From the NCBI GenBank assembly GCA_937930635.1, contig CALHCF010000010.1, positions 27,855 to 91,854 of the forward strand: a stretch of DNA of 64,000 nt, read 5' to 3'. Origin of the DNA: an uncultured Rhizobiaceae group bacterium. Lineage in GTDB: Bacteria; Pseudomonadota; Alphaproteobacteria; Rhizobiales; Rhizobiaceae. The position numbers and the translations under genes were made by a program. The notes under the pieces are model-generated. The model saw only the letters and a program-made list of their open reading frames with translations. It was not told where the DNA came from and ran no database searches. Below are positions 33,868 through 43,436 of the stretch, piece after piece (the first letter of the stretch is position 1; the number at the start of each line of letters is the position of its first letter).

Positions 33868-34611
33868 TTGAGCGATTGGCAAAAAGACATCGATCAGGAT
33901 GGTTCGTCGCGGCGGCCCTCAGACAATCCGCCTGCTTTCAATGTACCGGGGATGGTATTGCTTCTGGGCACCATGATGATTGCCGTTCATGCGGCGATAA
34001 CCTGGCTTGCCAACGATGAGACCTATTTCTGGGTATTGGAGGTGTTTGCCTTTGTCCCCATCACAATGACAATGCCGCCCTCCCATCTTATCGAACCGCT
34101 TGCCCGGTTCTGGAGCCCGTTTACCCACGCATTCCTGCATGGGGACTGGACCCATCTCATTGTTAATCTGATCTGGTTGATGGCTTTTGGCAGTGCGGTG
34201 GCGAAACGCCTGGGTGCGGCTCGGTTTTTGATTTTCATGGCGCTGGCAAGCGCCGCCGGGGCGGGGGCTCATTATGTGTTCCATATGGCAAGCAACATAC
34301 CGGTGATCGGAGCATCCGGTGCTGTTTCAGGATGCATGGGGGCTGCGGCGCGGTTTGCTTTCGTTCCTGGCCGCCCTGTTGAACAGGCCGCGACGGGGCC
34401 AGCCCTGTCATTGATTGCATCGCTTCAAAACCGGGGTGTCATGACTTTTGTGGTGATCTGGTTTGGTCTTAACTGGCTGTTTGGTGCCGGAATTATTCCG
34501 ATGCCAGGCGTGGAAGGGTCAATTGCCTGGGAGGCCCATATGGGTGGGTTTCTTTTTGGACTGCTGGCGTTTTCGAGCTTCGACCCGGTGCCCAGGGCCG
34601 CATCAATCTGA
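33868..34611 (+). CDS. Rhomboid-family intramembrane serine protease
   Basis: A 247-residue, six-helix rhomboid. The fold markers are HGDWTHLIVNLIWLMAFGS (helix 2, H-x3-N pattern), the catalytic Ser in IGASGAVSGCMGA, and the catalytic His in WEAHMGGFLFG. Rhomboids cut transmembrane segments of substrates within the membrane. The best start is TTG 33868, with AGGAGG nine bases upstream; the frame opens earlier at 33766 but passes through the terminator. The 3' end overlaps the convergent patatin gene by nine bases. Confidence 0.85.
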   Translation: MSDWQKDIDQDGSSRRPSDNPPAFNVPGMVLLLGTMMIAVHAAITWLANDETYFWVLEVFAFVPITMTMPPSHLIEPLARFWSPFTHAFLHGDWTHLIVNLIWLMAFGSAVAKRLGAARFLIFMALASAAGAGAHYVFHMASNIPVIGASGAVSGCMGAAARFAFVPGRPVEQAATGPALSLIASLQNRGVMTFVVIWFGLNWLFGAGIIPMPGVEGSIAWEAHMGGFLFGLLAFSSFDPVPRAASI

Positions 34612-35619
34612 CGCGGTCTCATCACTTACTGGTGCGGGAGCGGCCAGCGCCTGAAGGCGGTGCACCTCCCTCTTGGCGGCCTCATAACCCAGATCGATTG
34701 CCTCACCGGCGCGATGAAATTCGGCCAGACCAATGCTGCCCACTGCGGGTATGATCGATATGTCGGGCGGATCACCCGCAAGGCGTGAGCGCGCGATACG
34801 GTCCTGAATGATGTTGAAGGCTTCCACCATGACACCGGTTACGCCCAGGGCCTTGCCTAGCTTGACAATGGCTGAGTTGCCCAGCCCGCGTACCCGGGTT
34901 TCGGCGGTTTCTTCGGTTTCCTCATCGTTAAGCGAGTCGGCACTCACGTTACGAACCACCGTGCCGCGTCCAAAAATATCCGATGACAAATTAACGGCGA
35001 CAACGGCGTCGGCTTCAAATGCGCGGCACACGGGAACCGGAACCGGATTGACCAGCGCACCGTCCACCAGCACGCGGTTGTTCAGCACCACCGGCTCAAA
35101 AATTCCCGGAAGTGCATAGGACGCCCGCACCGCCTCGATAAGCGGTCCTCTGGTCAGCCAGATCTCATGTCCGGTATTGATCTCTGTTGCGACGCAAACC
35201 AGCGGACGATCCAGTGATTCAATACGAATGTCGCCCAGATGCTCTTCCATGCGCTCAGCGAGCTTGTAACCCGATATCAAACCAGAGCCGCGAAGACTTA
35301 GGTCGAGGAGACCGACAATGCGTCGGGGAGTGAGGGTTCTTGCAAATTCTTCCAGCTCGTCCAGCTTGCCGGCAAGATAGCATCCCCCAACCAGCGCTCC
35401 AATCGAGGTGCCGGCGATCATGCGCACGGGAATCCCGGCCTCGTCCAGCGCCCGAAGGACGCCGATATGGGACCATCCCCGGGCAGCCCCTCCGCCCAGT
35501 GCAATCGCGATACCATTGTGTTTTTCGCCACCGCCATGACCGGCCAGCCGGCCACGTTCCGGTTGCACCACGGGGTCTGTGGTTTTGGAGGTGTCGACGA
35601 TTTCGGCGTCATCGGTCAC
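34603..35619 (-). CDS. Patatin-like phospholipase (RssA/NTE type)
   Basis: A 338-residue patatin-domain protein. Catalytic elements are the oxyanion loop IALGGGAARGWSHIGVL, nucleophile GTSIGALVGG (Ser) and the dyad Asp in LVDGALVNPVPV. The domain covers residues ~38-240; the rest is a C-terminal extension with an acidic segment (NDEEETEETAET-like). This group hydrolyses acyl chains from phospholipids. No signal peptide is seen, so it is probably cytoplasmic or membrane-associated. It converges with the rhomboid gene. Confidence 0.85.
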   Translation of the reverse strand: MTDDAEIVDTSKTTDPVVQPERGRLAGHGGGEKHNGIAIALGGGAARGWSHIGVLRALDEAGIPVRMIAGTSIGALVGGCYLAGKLDELEEFARTLTPRRIVGLLDLSLRGSGLISGYKLAERMEEHLGDIRIESLDRPLVCVATEINTGHEIWLTRGPLIEAVRASYALPGIFEPVVLNNRVLVDGALVNPVPVPVCRAFEADAVVAVNLSSDIFGRGTVVRNVSADSLNDEETEETAETRVRGLGNSAIVKLGKALGVTGVMVEAFNIIQDRIARSRLAGDPPDISIIPAVGSIGLAEFHRAGEAIDLGYEAAKREVHRLQALAAPAPVSDETASD

Positions 35620-35804
35620 GGCTTCAGCCTTCGTGGTCGTTTGTTGTCGGCGTCTGAGGTCGGTGAGTGATTTGCCTTTCCCATGCGATTACACACAAGC
35701 CCGCACTTCCTCGCCGCACTTCCTCTTTGTCCCGTTTTCAAGTGTGCAAAAAAACGATGACCAACCGGTAAAATGCGACAGGAAAAAGAAGTTTGCAAAT
35801 CAGG

Positions 35805-36245
35805 CTATGGATCACCGTAAACATCATTGGGATCAAAGAGCGGCGGGTCTCCCGTCAGTTCAAGACGGACATCATCGCCTTTGCCGACAATCCGACGATA
35901 GAAACACGACCGCCGCCCGGTATGACAGGCCGCGCCATGCCCACCGGCTTGAGCGGTCAGCCAGACAACATCCTGATCACAATCGGTCCGTATATCCGTT
36001 ATTTTCAGGACATTTCCCGACGTGGCGCCCTTGTGCCAGATGCTTTGACGGGATCGGCTGAAAAAATGCGCTTCGCCCGTCTCAATGGTAAGGTTGAGCG
36101 CGGCTTCATTCATATGGGCGACCATCAGCAGCATATTATCGCTGTGATCGGTGACAACAGCCGTGATCAGTCCCTTGTCGTCGAATCTCGGCATCCAGCG
36201 GTCGCCGGTCTCGCGATCCTCGGCTTCGCGATCAATATCGGTCAT
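35805..36245 (-). CDS. hisI: Phosphoribosyl-AMP cyclohydrolase
   Basis: A 146-residue single-domain HisI, third step of histidine synthesis. Seen: FDDKGLITAVVTDH, MVAHMNEAAL, HFFSRSRQSIWHKGATSG, the metal-binding TDCDQDVV, and the zinc motif GAACHTGRRSCFYR. No HisE fusion, as is usual in Alphaproteobacteria. It lies five bases downstream of folE on the same strand. Confidence 0.95.
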   Translation of the reverse strand: MTDIDREAEDRETGDRWMPRFDDKGLITAVVTDHSDNMLLMVAHMNEAALNLTIETGEAHFFSRSRQSIWHKGATSGNVLKITDIRTDCDQDVVWLTAQAGGHGAACHTGRRSCFYRRIVGKGDDVRLELTGDPPLFDPNDVYGDP

Positions 36246-36250
36246 GCGGA

Positions 36251-36901
36251 CTAGCTTTCTGCGTTTCCAACCAGAGTCATGAAATGCATTTGCTCCTGCG
36301 GGTCGTCCTTGAAGGCGCCGGTAAATGTCGTGGTCAGCGTGGTCGATCCGGATTTACGGATGCCCCGCATGGACATGCACATATGTTCCGCTTCGATCAG
36401 CACCGCAACGCCCCGGGGTTCGAGAACATTCTGAATGGAATGGGCGACCTGTGCGGTCATGCTTTCCTGGGTCTGCAGGCGCTTGCCGAACATATCAATG
36501 ACGCGGGCAATCTTTGACAGACCCACCACGCGCCCGTCCGGCAAATAGCCCACATGGGCCCGTCCCACGATGGGAACCATGTGGTGTTCGCAATGCGAAT
36601 GAAACGGAATATCGCGCACGATGACCATGTCATCATAACCTGCGACTTCTTCAAATGTCCGGCCCAGCACATCCTCGGGGTTTTCATCATAGCCGCTGAA
36701 AATCTCACCATAGGCTTTGGCTACCCTTGCAGGCGTATCCAACAGGCCTTCGCGCTGAGGGTCGTCGCCGGCCCATTGCAACAGGGTGCGTACAGCAGCT
36801 TCTGCCTCCTCGCGGGACGGGCGTTCACGCTTTTGGGTTGCGCTATTATCTTGTTTCTCAAGAGTATTTTTATCGACAATCTGATCCATGAGGAGATCCA
36901 A
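36251..36901 (-). CDS. folE: GTP cyclohydrolase I
   Basis: A 216-residue FolE that starts tetrahydrofolate (or queuosine) synthesis from GTP. Conserved: [16 protein letters not shown], the zinc/active site [39 protein letters not shown], and [16 protein letters not shown] with the second zinc Cys. ATG 36889 (MDQIVDKN) is an alternative start. It is followed at five bases by hisI in one operon. It diverges from the iscU-like gene. Confidence 0.95.
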   Translation of the reverse strand: MDLLMDQIVDKNTLEKQDNSATQKRERPSREEAEAAVRTLLQWAGDDPQREGLLDTPARVAKAYGEIFSGYDENPEDVLGRTFEEVAGYDDMVIVRDIPFHSHCEHHMVPIVGRAHVGYLPDGRVVGLSKIARVIDMFGKRLQTQESMTAQVAHSIQNVLEPRGVAVLIEAEHMCMSMRGIRKSGSTTLTTTFTGAFKDDPQEQMHFMTLVGNAES

Positions 36902-37162
36902 TATTCCAGTTGGGCAGGTTTATCTAAAAACCGATGAACCACCCAAGCAGATCTCATTGTGGTGATACGGAAAACTTTTCCGCTGCTTGTCGAGGGTTCC
37001 GGGGCCTCTCGGCACGGTCACCAATGCGGGATAGTCTCAAACAGGAATTGAAAACCATCCGCTTGCCCACAATATAGAGGGCAAGTTATCATCTGCCAAG
37101 ATTGCAATTTGATGACAATTGTCAAACGGCTGAAACGAGCCGTGCATATCAGGGTGTGTGAG

Positions 37163-37636
37163 ATGAGCATAGACGCTGTCTATAATACGAAAATTCTCGA
37201 CTATGCAGGCAATATCGGTCGCATCGGGCGTCTTGATGCGCCTGATGGAACCGCCAAGGCTCATTCAAAACTTTGCGGGTCGACGGTGGTCGTTGATGTC
37301 TCCGTGGACGGCAATGTGGTCACCGACTATGCGCAGGACGTAAAGGCTTGTGCGCTGGGGCAGGCCTCCGCTTCCATCATGGCAAAAAATGTTATCGGAG
37401 CATCGCTGGAGGAATTGCGCCAGGTGAGAGCTGAAATGCAGGCGATGCTGAAAGAGCAGGGACCGCCCCCAACAGGAAAATTCGAAGAACTGAAATTTCT
37501 GGAGCCGGTCCGCGACTATAGGCCGCGGCATGCCTCCACAATGCTGGCATTTGACGCAACGGTCGAAGCGGTCGAAAAAGCCATTGCGGATGATGCTGCA
37601 GATACGGCGGATCAATCCGAGCCGGTTTCTGCGTGA
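37163..37636 (+). CDS. IscU-like iron-sulfur scaffold protein
   Basis: A 157-residue NifU_N/IscU-like protein of the type found next to yidD in Rhizobiales. Two of the three cluster-ligand Cys are present (SKLCGSTVVVDV and VKACALGQASAS). The third, expected in the block RPRHASTML, is His in place of Cys. The middle (EELRQVRAEMQAMLKEQG) is a helix typical of SufU-like scaffolds. It may be a modified scaffold or carrier rather than the main one. ATG 37163 is chosen over 37112. The last bases overlap yidD (GTGA). Confidence 0.8.
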   Translation: MSIDAVYNTKILDYAGNIGRIGRLDAPDGTAKAHSKLCGSTVVVDVSVDGNVVTDYAQDVKACALGQASASIMAKNVIGASLEELRQVRAEMQAMLKEQGPPPTGKFEELKFLEPVRDYRPRHASTMLAFDATVEAVEKAIADDAADTADQSEPVSA

Positions 37637-37929
37637 AAAAGCCTGTCCGGCGAAGTCGCAATTATGCGGGGTCCTGGCGCCGCACTCCCGGCAGACTTGT
37701 TGGAACAGGCCTGGTCCGGTTCTATCAGTTGACGTTTTCCGGTTTTATCGGAAACTCCTGTCGTCACATCCCCACATGCTCCGAATACGCCTATGAGGCT
37801 ATCGCCCGTTATGGCCTGCTGAGTGGCGGGTGGATGTCTGTAAAACGTATTTTGCGCTGTGGCCCGTGGAAGATTTTTGGTGCCACTCACGGCCATGATC
37901 CCGTTCCTGACCGTGATCCGGCGAATTAA
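37633..37929 (+). CDS. yidD: Membrane protein insertion efficiency factor YidD
   Basis: A 98-residue protein with the YidD core: RFYQLTFSGFIGNSCRHIP then TCSEYAYEAIARYG and RILRCGPW. The Cys pairs are typical. YidD assists YidC in inserting inner-membrane proteins. Start is GTG 37633, overlapping the upstream stop by four bases. The usual yidD neighbours rpmH/rnpA/yidC are absent here; the Rhizobiales arrangement with the iscU-like gene is seen. Confidence 0.92.
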   Translation: MKKPVRRSRNYAGSWRRTPGRLVGTGLVRFYQLTFSGFIGNSCRHIPTCSEYAYEAIARYGLLSGGWMSVKRILRCGPWKIFGATHGHDPVPDRDPAN

Positions 37930-38070
37930 CGCTGAATTGCTCAAAACCAACGCCGACAGCGTTAACAGATTGTTACGCACTGTAACCTGCTGTAATGTGA
38001 TGATGCCCGTCTGAGAGCGTTTTTCTCAGGTGATGGGGTGCGTGATGTGTATTGAGTAGGCGCCGGGTTG

Positions 38071-39966
38071 ATGTTTGTTTCGCGTATTGCTGGCCTGTTG
38101 GCCTTTGGATGTGTCTGCCTTTTTGTTGCGGTTGTGCAGGCTGCGCCACCACATCGTTTGGCACCTTCCGGCCTCCAGAATGATGATGCCAGTCGCAAAC
38201 AACTGGTTAGCCTGAAACCCCCTCATGATCCGGCAGGTGGCGTTACCACCGACGCTGTTGCAGACCCTGTTCCAGAACCGGCGATGCGGCACATCGAACT
38301 GGTTCTGGTGGGCGATACCGGGTTTGCCCCCCATCGTCAGCGACCACTTCCTGATGGTGTTTACAAGCACGGGCGCTGGCAGACCTGGGAAAGCACGACA
38401 CGTCTCATTCGTCCGCATATCAACGGCGATATCAACTTCGCCAATGTGGAATCGGTGGTGTCAGCAAATGGCCGTCTGCGGGCGCGGCCAAAAGCCTATA
38501 ACTTCATGACCCATCCCAACGGGATGCAGCATCTCGTCGATGTCGGGTTCAATCTCTTCTCCATGGCCAACAACCATGCCTTTGATTATGGCGCGTCCGG
38601 CATTCGCGATTCCCTGCGCCACATGAATGACCTTAAAGGGCAGGGGATACTGGCCCATGCAGGCATCGGGCTGAACCGGGCTGAGGCGCTGGAAACACCA
38701 GTATTCGAGAAAAACGGCACCCGCTTTGCCTTTGGGGCCATCGGCATTGGCGCCAGCTACGGTGGCTTGCCCCGCGCTGGCAAATCACGGCCAGGGCAGC
38801 TTGGGATCAACAACAAACAGGACTACGACGCCCTCATGGTCGGATTGGCAAATGCCGATGCTGACTACCGAATTCTTTCTGTTCACAAAGGACTTGAACG
38901 GAAAATCCGCCCTTCCGGCAATGAAATTCATACGATCCGAAACCGGACACTGGATCAGGGAAATGTGGACCTGCTGATCGGCCATCATGCTCACGTCACA
39001 CGGGGTGTGGAGTTGAACAAGGGGCGTCTGGTTTTTTACGGGCTTGGCAATTTCCTGCATCATGGTACGGCCAACATGGCAGGCGGTGGCGGATGCCGCG
39101 ACTACAGCATCATGGCGCGGGTCCATCTGACCGCCAAGGGCAGCGAAAAGCCAAAGCTGGCTGCTGTTCAGGTGGTCCCCATCACATCAACTCACATGCA
39201 GACCGCTCTGATGTCGCCGCGACGGGCAACAAAGAGAATTGGTATTCTAAACGGGCTTGCCCATCAGCTTGACGACCCCGCCGCCGGGGCAAAAGGCCTT
39301 CGTTTCGTGCCGCAGTCTGATGGCAGCGGCTTGTTTTGTACCGCCGATGCGGCAATCCATGCCAGGACCGGCGCGCTTTGCAAAAACTATAACCCGGATC
39401 AGCTGGCCAGCGCCCGTGTGCAACGCTCGGCGGTCGCGACCTGTGGTTCCAGTTACCGGCCTAAACTGCGCGTGGCAGCAGGGACAGTCCAACCGGTTTC
39501 CAAAAGCCATGTTTCGAAGAGCCGTTACGCATCGTCTCAATCTCGTATCCGCACAGCCAGAGCGGGGAAGAGATATCGCAGTAAGGCCCGCAAGCGTTAC
39601 AGATCCAGCGTGCGAAAGCGGTATGTGGCCAAGAGCCAGCGCCGTTGGAAACGAAGCGCAAAGTCTCCCCGCCGCTGGAAAAACCGCAAATATTCGACCC
39701 GCAAAGCGAAGCGTCACCGCAGCTATCGTCAAAAGCGAAAATATTCCAGACGCAATGCCGCCAAACGCTATCGGATCAGCAAGACAAAACGCAAAAAAAT
39801 TGTAGCAAAGAAAAGCCGCCGTCTGGAAAGACGGGCTTCTCTTAGAAAACGGGTCAGAGCACGTCGCAAGGCGCGTCGGCTCAAAAGGCACCGTGCCGCC
39901 TATCAGGCGAGGCGGGTTTCAAGGAAAACCCGCAAAGGACGCAAGCGCAACCGTCGCCGCCGTTAG
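38071..39966 (+). CDS. Exported CapA-family protein with a ~170-residue Arg/Lys-rich tail
   Basis: A 631-residue protein. Signal peptide (MFVSRIAGLLAFGCVCLFVA, cut near VQAAP), then a CapA/PGA_cap metallophosphatase-like domain (~70-380): VLVGDTGFAP, NFANVESVVS, FSMANNHAFDYG, LIGHHAHVTRGVEL and FYGLGNFLHH, which carry the D/N/H metal ligands. From residue ~460 to the end is a run dominated by Arg, Lys, Ser and Tyr with few acids (for example KRYRSKARKRYRSS). CapA proteins are linked to poly-gamma-glutamate or capsule; the tail could bind an anionic polymer, which is inference. The 3' end overlaps the convergent EAL gene by four bases. Confidence 0.82.
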   Translation: MFVSRIAGLLAFGCVCLFVAVVQAAPPHRLAPSGLQNDDASRKQLVSLKPPHDPAGGVTTDAVADPVPEPAMRHIELVLVGDTGFAPHRQRPLPDGVYKHGRWQTWESTTRLIRPHINGDINFANVESVVSANGRLRARPKAYNFMTHPNGMQHLVDVGFNLFSMANNHAFDYGASGIRDSLRHMNDLKGQGILAHAGIGLNRAEALETPVFEKNGTRFAFGAIGIGASYGGLPRAGKSRPGQLGINNKQDYDALMVGLANADADYRILSVHKGLERKIRPSGNEIHTIRNRTLDQGNVDLLIGHHAHVTRGVELNKGRLVFYGLGNFLHHGTANMAGGGGCRDYSIMARVHLTAKGSEKPKLAAVQVVPITSTHMQTALMSPRRATKRIGILNGLAHQLDDPAAGAKGLRFVPQSDGSGLFCTADAAIHARTGALCKNYNPDQLASARVQRSAVATCGSSYRPKLRVAAGTVQPVSKSHVSKSRYASSQSRIRTARAGKRYRSKARKRYRSSVRKRYVAKSQRRWKRSAKSPRRWKNRKYSTRKAKRHRSYRQKRKYSRRNAAKRYRISKTKRKKIVAKKSRRLERRASLRKRVRARRKARRLKRHRAAYQARRVSRKTRKGRKRNRRRR

Positions 39967-41234
39967 TGCGTCACTTGCGCGGTCTGAGGCTGTTTCAGCA
40001 ACTCCGATATTCTGGGAGACCAATGCCGTATCAGCAATGATAAATCCTCAACAGGAAGCGGCTTTGAATAAAGATACCCCTGGCCGAAGTCGCAGCTTTC
40101 TGACGCGAGGTGCTCGGCATGGGCGGTTTCTTCGATCCCTTCGGCAACAACGTCGATGCCAAGTTGTTCGGCAAGGCGCAGAATACCGCTGGTAACTTTT
40201 CGCATCTGATCTGATTCAAGCATGCTGATGACAAAGGATCGGTCGATCTTCAGAGTTGAGATCGGCAGTTTGGACAGATAGCCTAGGCTGGAATACCCCG
40301 TTCCAAAGTCATCGATGGCTATCCGCACACCTGCTTTGCGCAGGCGGCCCATGCGGCTGCTGACCTCGTCAATATCGTCCATCAGGGACGATTCGGTCAC
40401 TTCCAGTTTCAGCGCGCCATTGGGAACACCGTAATGTTGGACGCAACGCTCCACAAACGGATAGAAATTGCGGTTCGCCAGATCCCGGCCTGACACATTG
40501 ACCGTTACGAATGGCGTGTTGGCACCTGGAATATTGCCAAGTGCTGTAACAGATATGTCGTTGAGGTCCGAACAAGCCTGCTTAATGGCCATGCGGGTCA
40601 TGCGCGGAATTATGTTGCAGGCCTCTGCAACCGGAATGAACTTTGAGGGGGGAACCATGCCCCGCGTGGGATGATCCCAGCGCATCAGGCCTTCAAAGCC
40701 GGCCAGTTTGCCGGTCCGCAGGCAGACAATGGGTTGATAGTGCAGTCTGAATTGCCCCTTGGCGATACCCTGTCGGATTTCAGCTTCAAAATGAATCTGG
40801 TCGAGCGCCTTGCGGGTCTGTTCCGCAATTGCATCGTCCGGCTCGCTCAGCTCCCAATTATCGTCTTTCAACTGCTTCAGCGTATTTCTGAACCGAAGCA
40901 GGATGATGTCGAAAACCATCTTTATGACCGGATCAAGCGTTCCGGTGCGGCTTTGAAATTGTGCCTGGGTCAGCACAATTACCGAACAGTCCTCAAGCAC
41001 CGTTACAGTGGCGGATCTTTCTCCGGGAGCAACCAACGCCATTTCGCCAAAGAACTGGTCAGCGCCAAGTTCGGCGATGGTGGTTTGTGATCCGTTGGTC
41101 AGGGCTTTGTGAATGCGCACCTTTCCCGAAAGAATGATGTAGCTGCAATCTCCCCACTCTCCCTCGCAGAAAATGGTTTCACCGCACTCGAAATTGATGG
41201 TTTGAAAAATACTCACGGGGTCCGCCTCAGACAT
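39963..41234 (-). CDS. Cyclic-nucleotide-binding + EAL phosphodiesterase-like protein
   Basis: About 423 residues. The N-terminal ~110 residues form a CRP/cNMP-binding fold (CEGEWGDCSYIILSGKVRI, QFFGEMALVAPGERSATV). The C-terminal ~250 residues form an EAL domain: FEGLMRWDHPTRGMVPP, where the name motif is EGL in place of EAL, FVTVNVSGRDL, LEVTESSLM, IDDFGTGYSSLGYL and LKIDRSFV. The metal-binding Glu, DD and catalytic-loop residues are kept, so it probably degrades c-di-GMP, gated by a cyclic nucleotide. No membrane segment. ATG 41234 is used; a GTG at 41246 is also in frame. Confidence 0.85.
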   Translation of the reverse strand: MSEADPVSIFQTINFECGETIFCEGEWGDCSYIILSGKVRIHKALTNGSQTTIAELGADQFFGEMALVAPGERSATVTVLEDCSVIVLTQAQFQSRTGTLDPVIKMVFDIILLRFRNTLKQLKDDNWELSEPDDAIAEQTRKALDQIHFEAEIRQGIAKGQFRLHYQPIVCLRTGKLAGFEGLMRWDHPTRGMVPPSKFIPVAEACNIIPRMTRMAIKQACSDLNDISVTALGNIPGANTPFVTVNVSGRDLANRNFYPFVERCVQHYGVPNGALKLEVTESSLMDDIDEVSSRMGRLRKAGVRIAIDDFGTGYSSLGYLSKLPISTLKIDRSFVISMLESDQMRKVTSGILRLAEQLGIDVVAEGIEETAHAEHLASESCDFGQGYLYSKPLPVEDLSLLIRHWSPRISELLKQPQTAQVTH

Positions 41235-41431
41235 GTCTTTGCGCACACTGTGCTGAAATACTGACTCAGGAGTAAATTTTGCTGCCAGACTGCCGTCTTA
41301 ATTAATTTTGTGTTTTCGCAATTGGAACAATCAGATCGGGATATTTGACCCCGGGCCTTCCTTGGCCTAAACGCATGCCCATAAACACACCACTCGCGTT
41401 GTTGGCGAGACTGGATAAAGGAGCGCGATCC

Positions 41432-43411
41432 ATGGCCGATGCCGCCATATCTTCCCCCATTGAACTGGAATTTCCCGACGGATCTGTACGCCCGGTTGAA
41501 GCCGGGACCACAGGGCGCGCTGTCGCTGAAAGTATTTCGAAATCCCTTGCCAAAAAATCGGTGGCTTATTCGCTCAACGGTGAGTTGAACGACCTGGCCG
41601 AACCGATTTATTCGTCCGGGAAAATTGAGCTCGTCACCCGTACTGATGACCAGGCTTTGGAATTGATTCGTCACGACTGTGCCCATGTGCTTGCCGAAGC
41701 CGTGCAGGAAATCTGGCCAGAGACCAAGGTCACCATTGGCCCGGTGATTGAAAACGGTTTCTACTATGACTTTGACCGTAATGAGCCGTTTACACCTGAA
41801 GACCTGGAGCGCATCGAAAAAAAGATGCGTGAGATTATTCAGCGCAACCAGCCTTTCGAAAAAAAGGTTGTCAGCCGTGAAGAAGCCCGTGCCCTGTTTG
41901 AAAAACTGGGCGAAGGTTACAAGGTGGAACTTCTGGATGCCATTCCTGAAGGAGAAGACGTCAAGCTTTACAGTCAGGGAGACTGGATTGACCTGTGCCG
42001 CGGACCGCACATGGTTTCCACGTCACAGATCGGCAATGCCTTCAAGCTGATGAGCGTTGCCGGGGCTTATTGGCGTGGCGACAGCGACAACCAGATGCTC
42101 TCGCGCATCTACGGCACGGCCTGGGCTGACGAAAAACAGCTCAAAAACTACCTGCATATGCTGGAGGAGGCGCAAAAGCGCGACCACCGCAAGCTTGGCC
42201 GCGAGATGGACCTATTTCATTTTCAGGAAGAGGGGCCGGGCGTTGTGTTCTGGCACGCCAAGGGCTGGAAGGTTTTTCAGGCATTGGTTTCCTATATGCG
42301 GCGGCGCATTGAGGAGCACGGTTATGATGAGGTCAACGCGCCCCAAATTCTCGATAAAGCGCTTTGGGAACAGTCCGGCCACTGGGGCTGGTATCGCGAA
42401 AACATGTTTACGACTGTGACGGAAGATGAACGGCAGTTCGCGATCAAGCCAATGAACTGCCCCGGCCACGTGCAAATCTTCAAAAATGGGTTGAGGTCTT
42501 ACAGAGAACTTCCTGTTAAGATGGCTGAATTTGGAAATGTACATCGGTATGAACCTTCCGGCGCATTGCACGGATTAATGCGTGTGCGCGGTTTCACGCA
42601 GGATGATGCTCATGTGTTTTGTACCCCCGAACAGCTTGAGGCGGAATGTCTGCGCATCAATGATCTTATTTTGACAACTTACTCCGACTTTGGTTTCGGC
42701 GATATTGTTGTCAAATTATCGACACGGCCTGAGAAGAGGGTTGGCTCCGAGGCCGGGTGGGACCGTGCCGAAATGATCATGCAGAAGGTGCTCGACAAGA
42801 TCGAAGCCGATTCAGACGGGCGCATCAAAACGGAGATGAATCCGGGAGAAGGCGCTTTTTACGGGCCGAAGTTCGAATATGTCCTGCGGGACGCGATTGG
42901 CCGGGACTGGCAGTGCGGCACAACCCAGGTGGATTTCGCGCTGCCTGAGCGCTTTGGTGCATTTTACATCGACCAGAATTCCAACAAACAGGAGCCGGTT
43001 ATGGTTCACCGGGCCATCTGCGGTTCGATGGAGCGCTTTATCGGGATTCTGATTGAGCATTTTGCCGGCCATTTCCCCCTTTGGCTTGCCCCGGTTCAGG
43101 CCGTGGTGGCCACAATTACGTCGGAAGCCGATGAGTATGGACAGCAGGTCGCTGACAGGTTGAAAGCCGCTGGCCTGCGCGTTGAAACGGATTTTAGAAA
43201 CGAGAAAATCAACTACAAGGTACGGGAGCATTCGCTCGCCAAAACACCGGCGATCATTGCGATCGGTGCCCGTGAAGCCGAGCAGGAAACCGTCAGTATC
43301 CGCCGGTTGGGCTCAAAACATCAGTCGGCAATGACGCTTGATGAAGCGGTGGCCAGTCTTGTCGAGGAAGCGGTTGCACCGGATGTCCGGCGTAAGCGTG
43401 ATGCCAGCTGA
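41432..43411 (+). CDS. thrS: Threonyl-tRNA synthetase
   Basis: A 659-residue class II synthetase: TGS domain ([16 protein letters not shown]), editing domain with [11 protein letters not shown], catalytic core [21 protein letters not shown], motif 2 [20 protein letters not shown], motif 3 [18 protein letters not shown], and the anticodon-binding domain. ATG 41432 has AAAGGAG eight bases upstream and the conserved start; the frame is open from 41345. Full length for the family. Confidence 0.97.
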   Translation: MADAAISSPIELEFPDGSVRPVEAGTTGRAVAESISKSLAKKSVAYSLNGELNDLAEPIYSSGKIELVTRTDDQALELIRHDCAHVLAEAVQEIWPETKVTIGPVIENGFYYDFDRNEPFTPEDLERIEKKMREIIQRNQPFEKKVVSREEARALFEKLGEGYKVELLDAIPEGEDVKLYSQGDWIDLCRGPHMVSTSQIGNAFKLMSVAGAYWRGDSDNQMLSRIYGTAWADEKQLKNYLHMLEEAQKRDHRKLGREMDLFHFQEEGPGVVFWHAKGWKVFQALVSYMRRRIEEHGYDEVNAPQILDKALWEQSGHWGWYRENMFTTVTEDERQFAIKPMNCPGHVQIFKNGLRSYRELPVKMAEFGNVHRYEPSGALHGLMRVRGFTQDDAHVFCTPEQLEAECLRINDLILTTYSDFGFGDIVVKLSTRPEKRVGSEAGWDRAEMIMQKVLDKIEADSDGRIKTEMNPGEGAFYGPKFEYVLRDAIGRDWQCGTTQVDFALPERFGAFYIDQNSNKQEPVMVHRAICGSMERFIGILIEHFAGHFPLWLAPVQAVVATITSEADEYGQQVADRLKAAGLRVETDFRNEKINYKVREHSLAKTPAIIAIGAREAEQETVSIRRLGSKHQSAMTLDEAVASLVEEAVAPDVRRKRDAS

Positions 43412-43436
43412 TTGATCGCCTTTGGGCGACAATCGT

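Noticed and set aside
39247..39891. A 214-residue frame opposite the CapA tail
   Set aside because: Produced by the complement of Arg/Lys codons; no start signal and no family.
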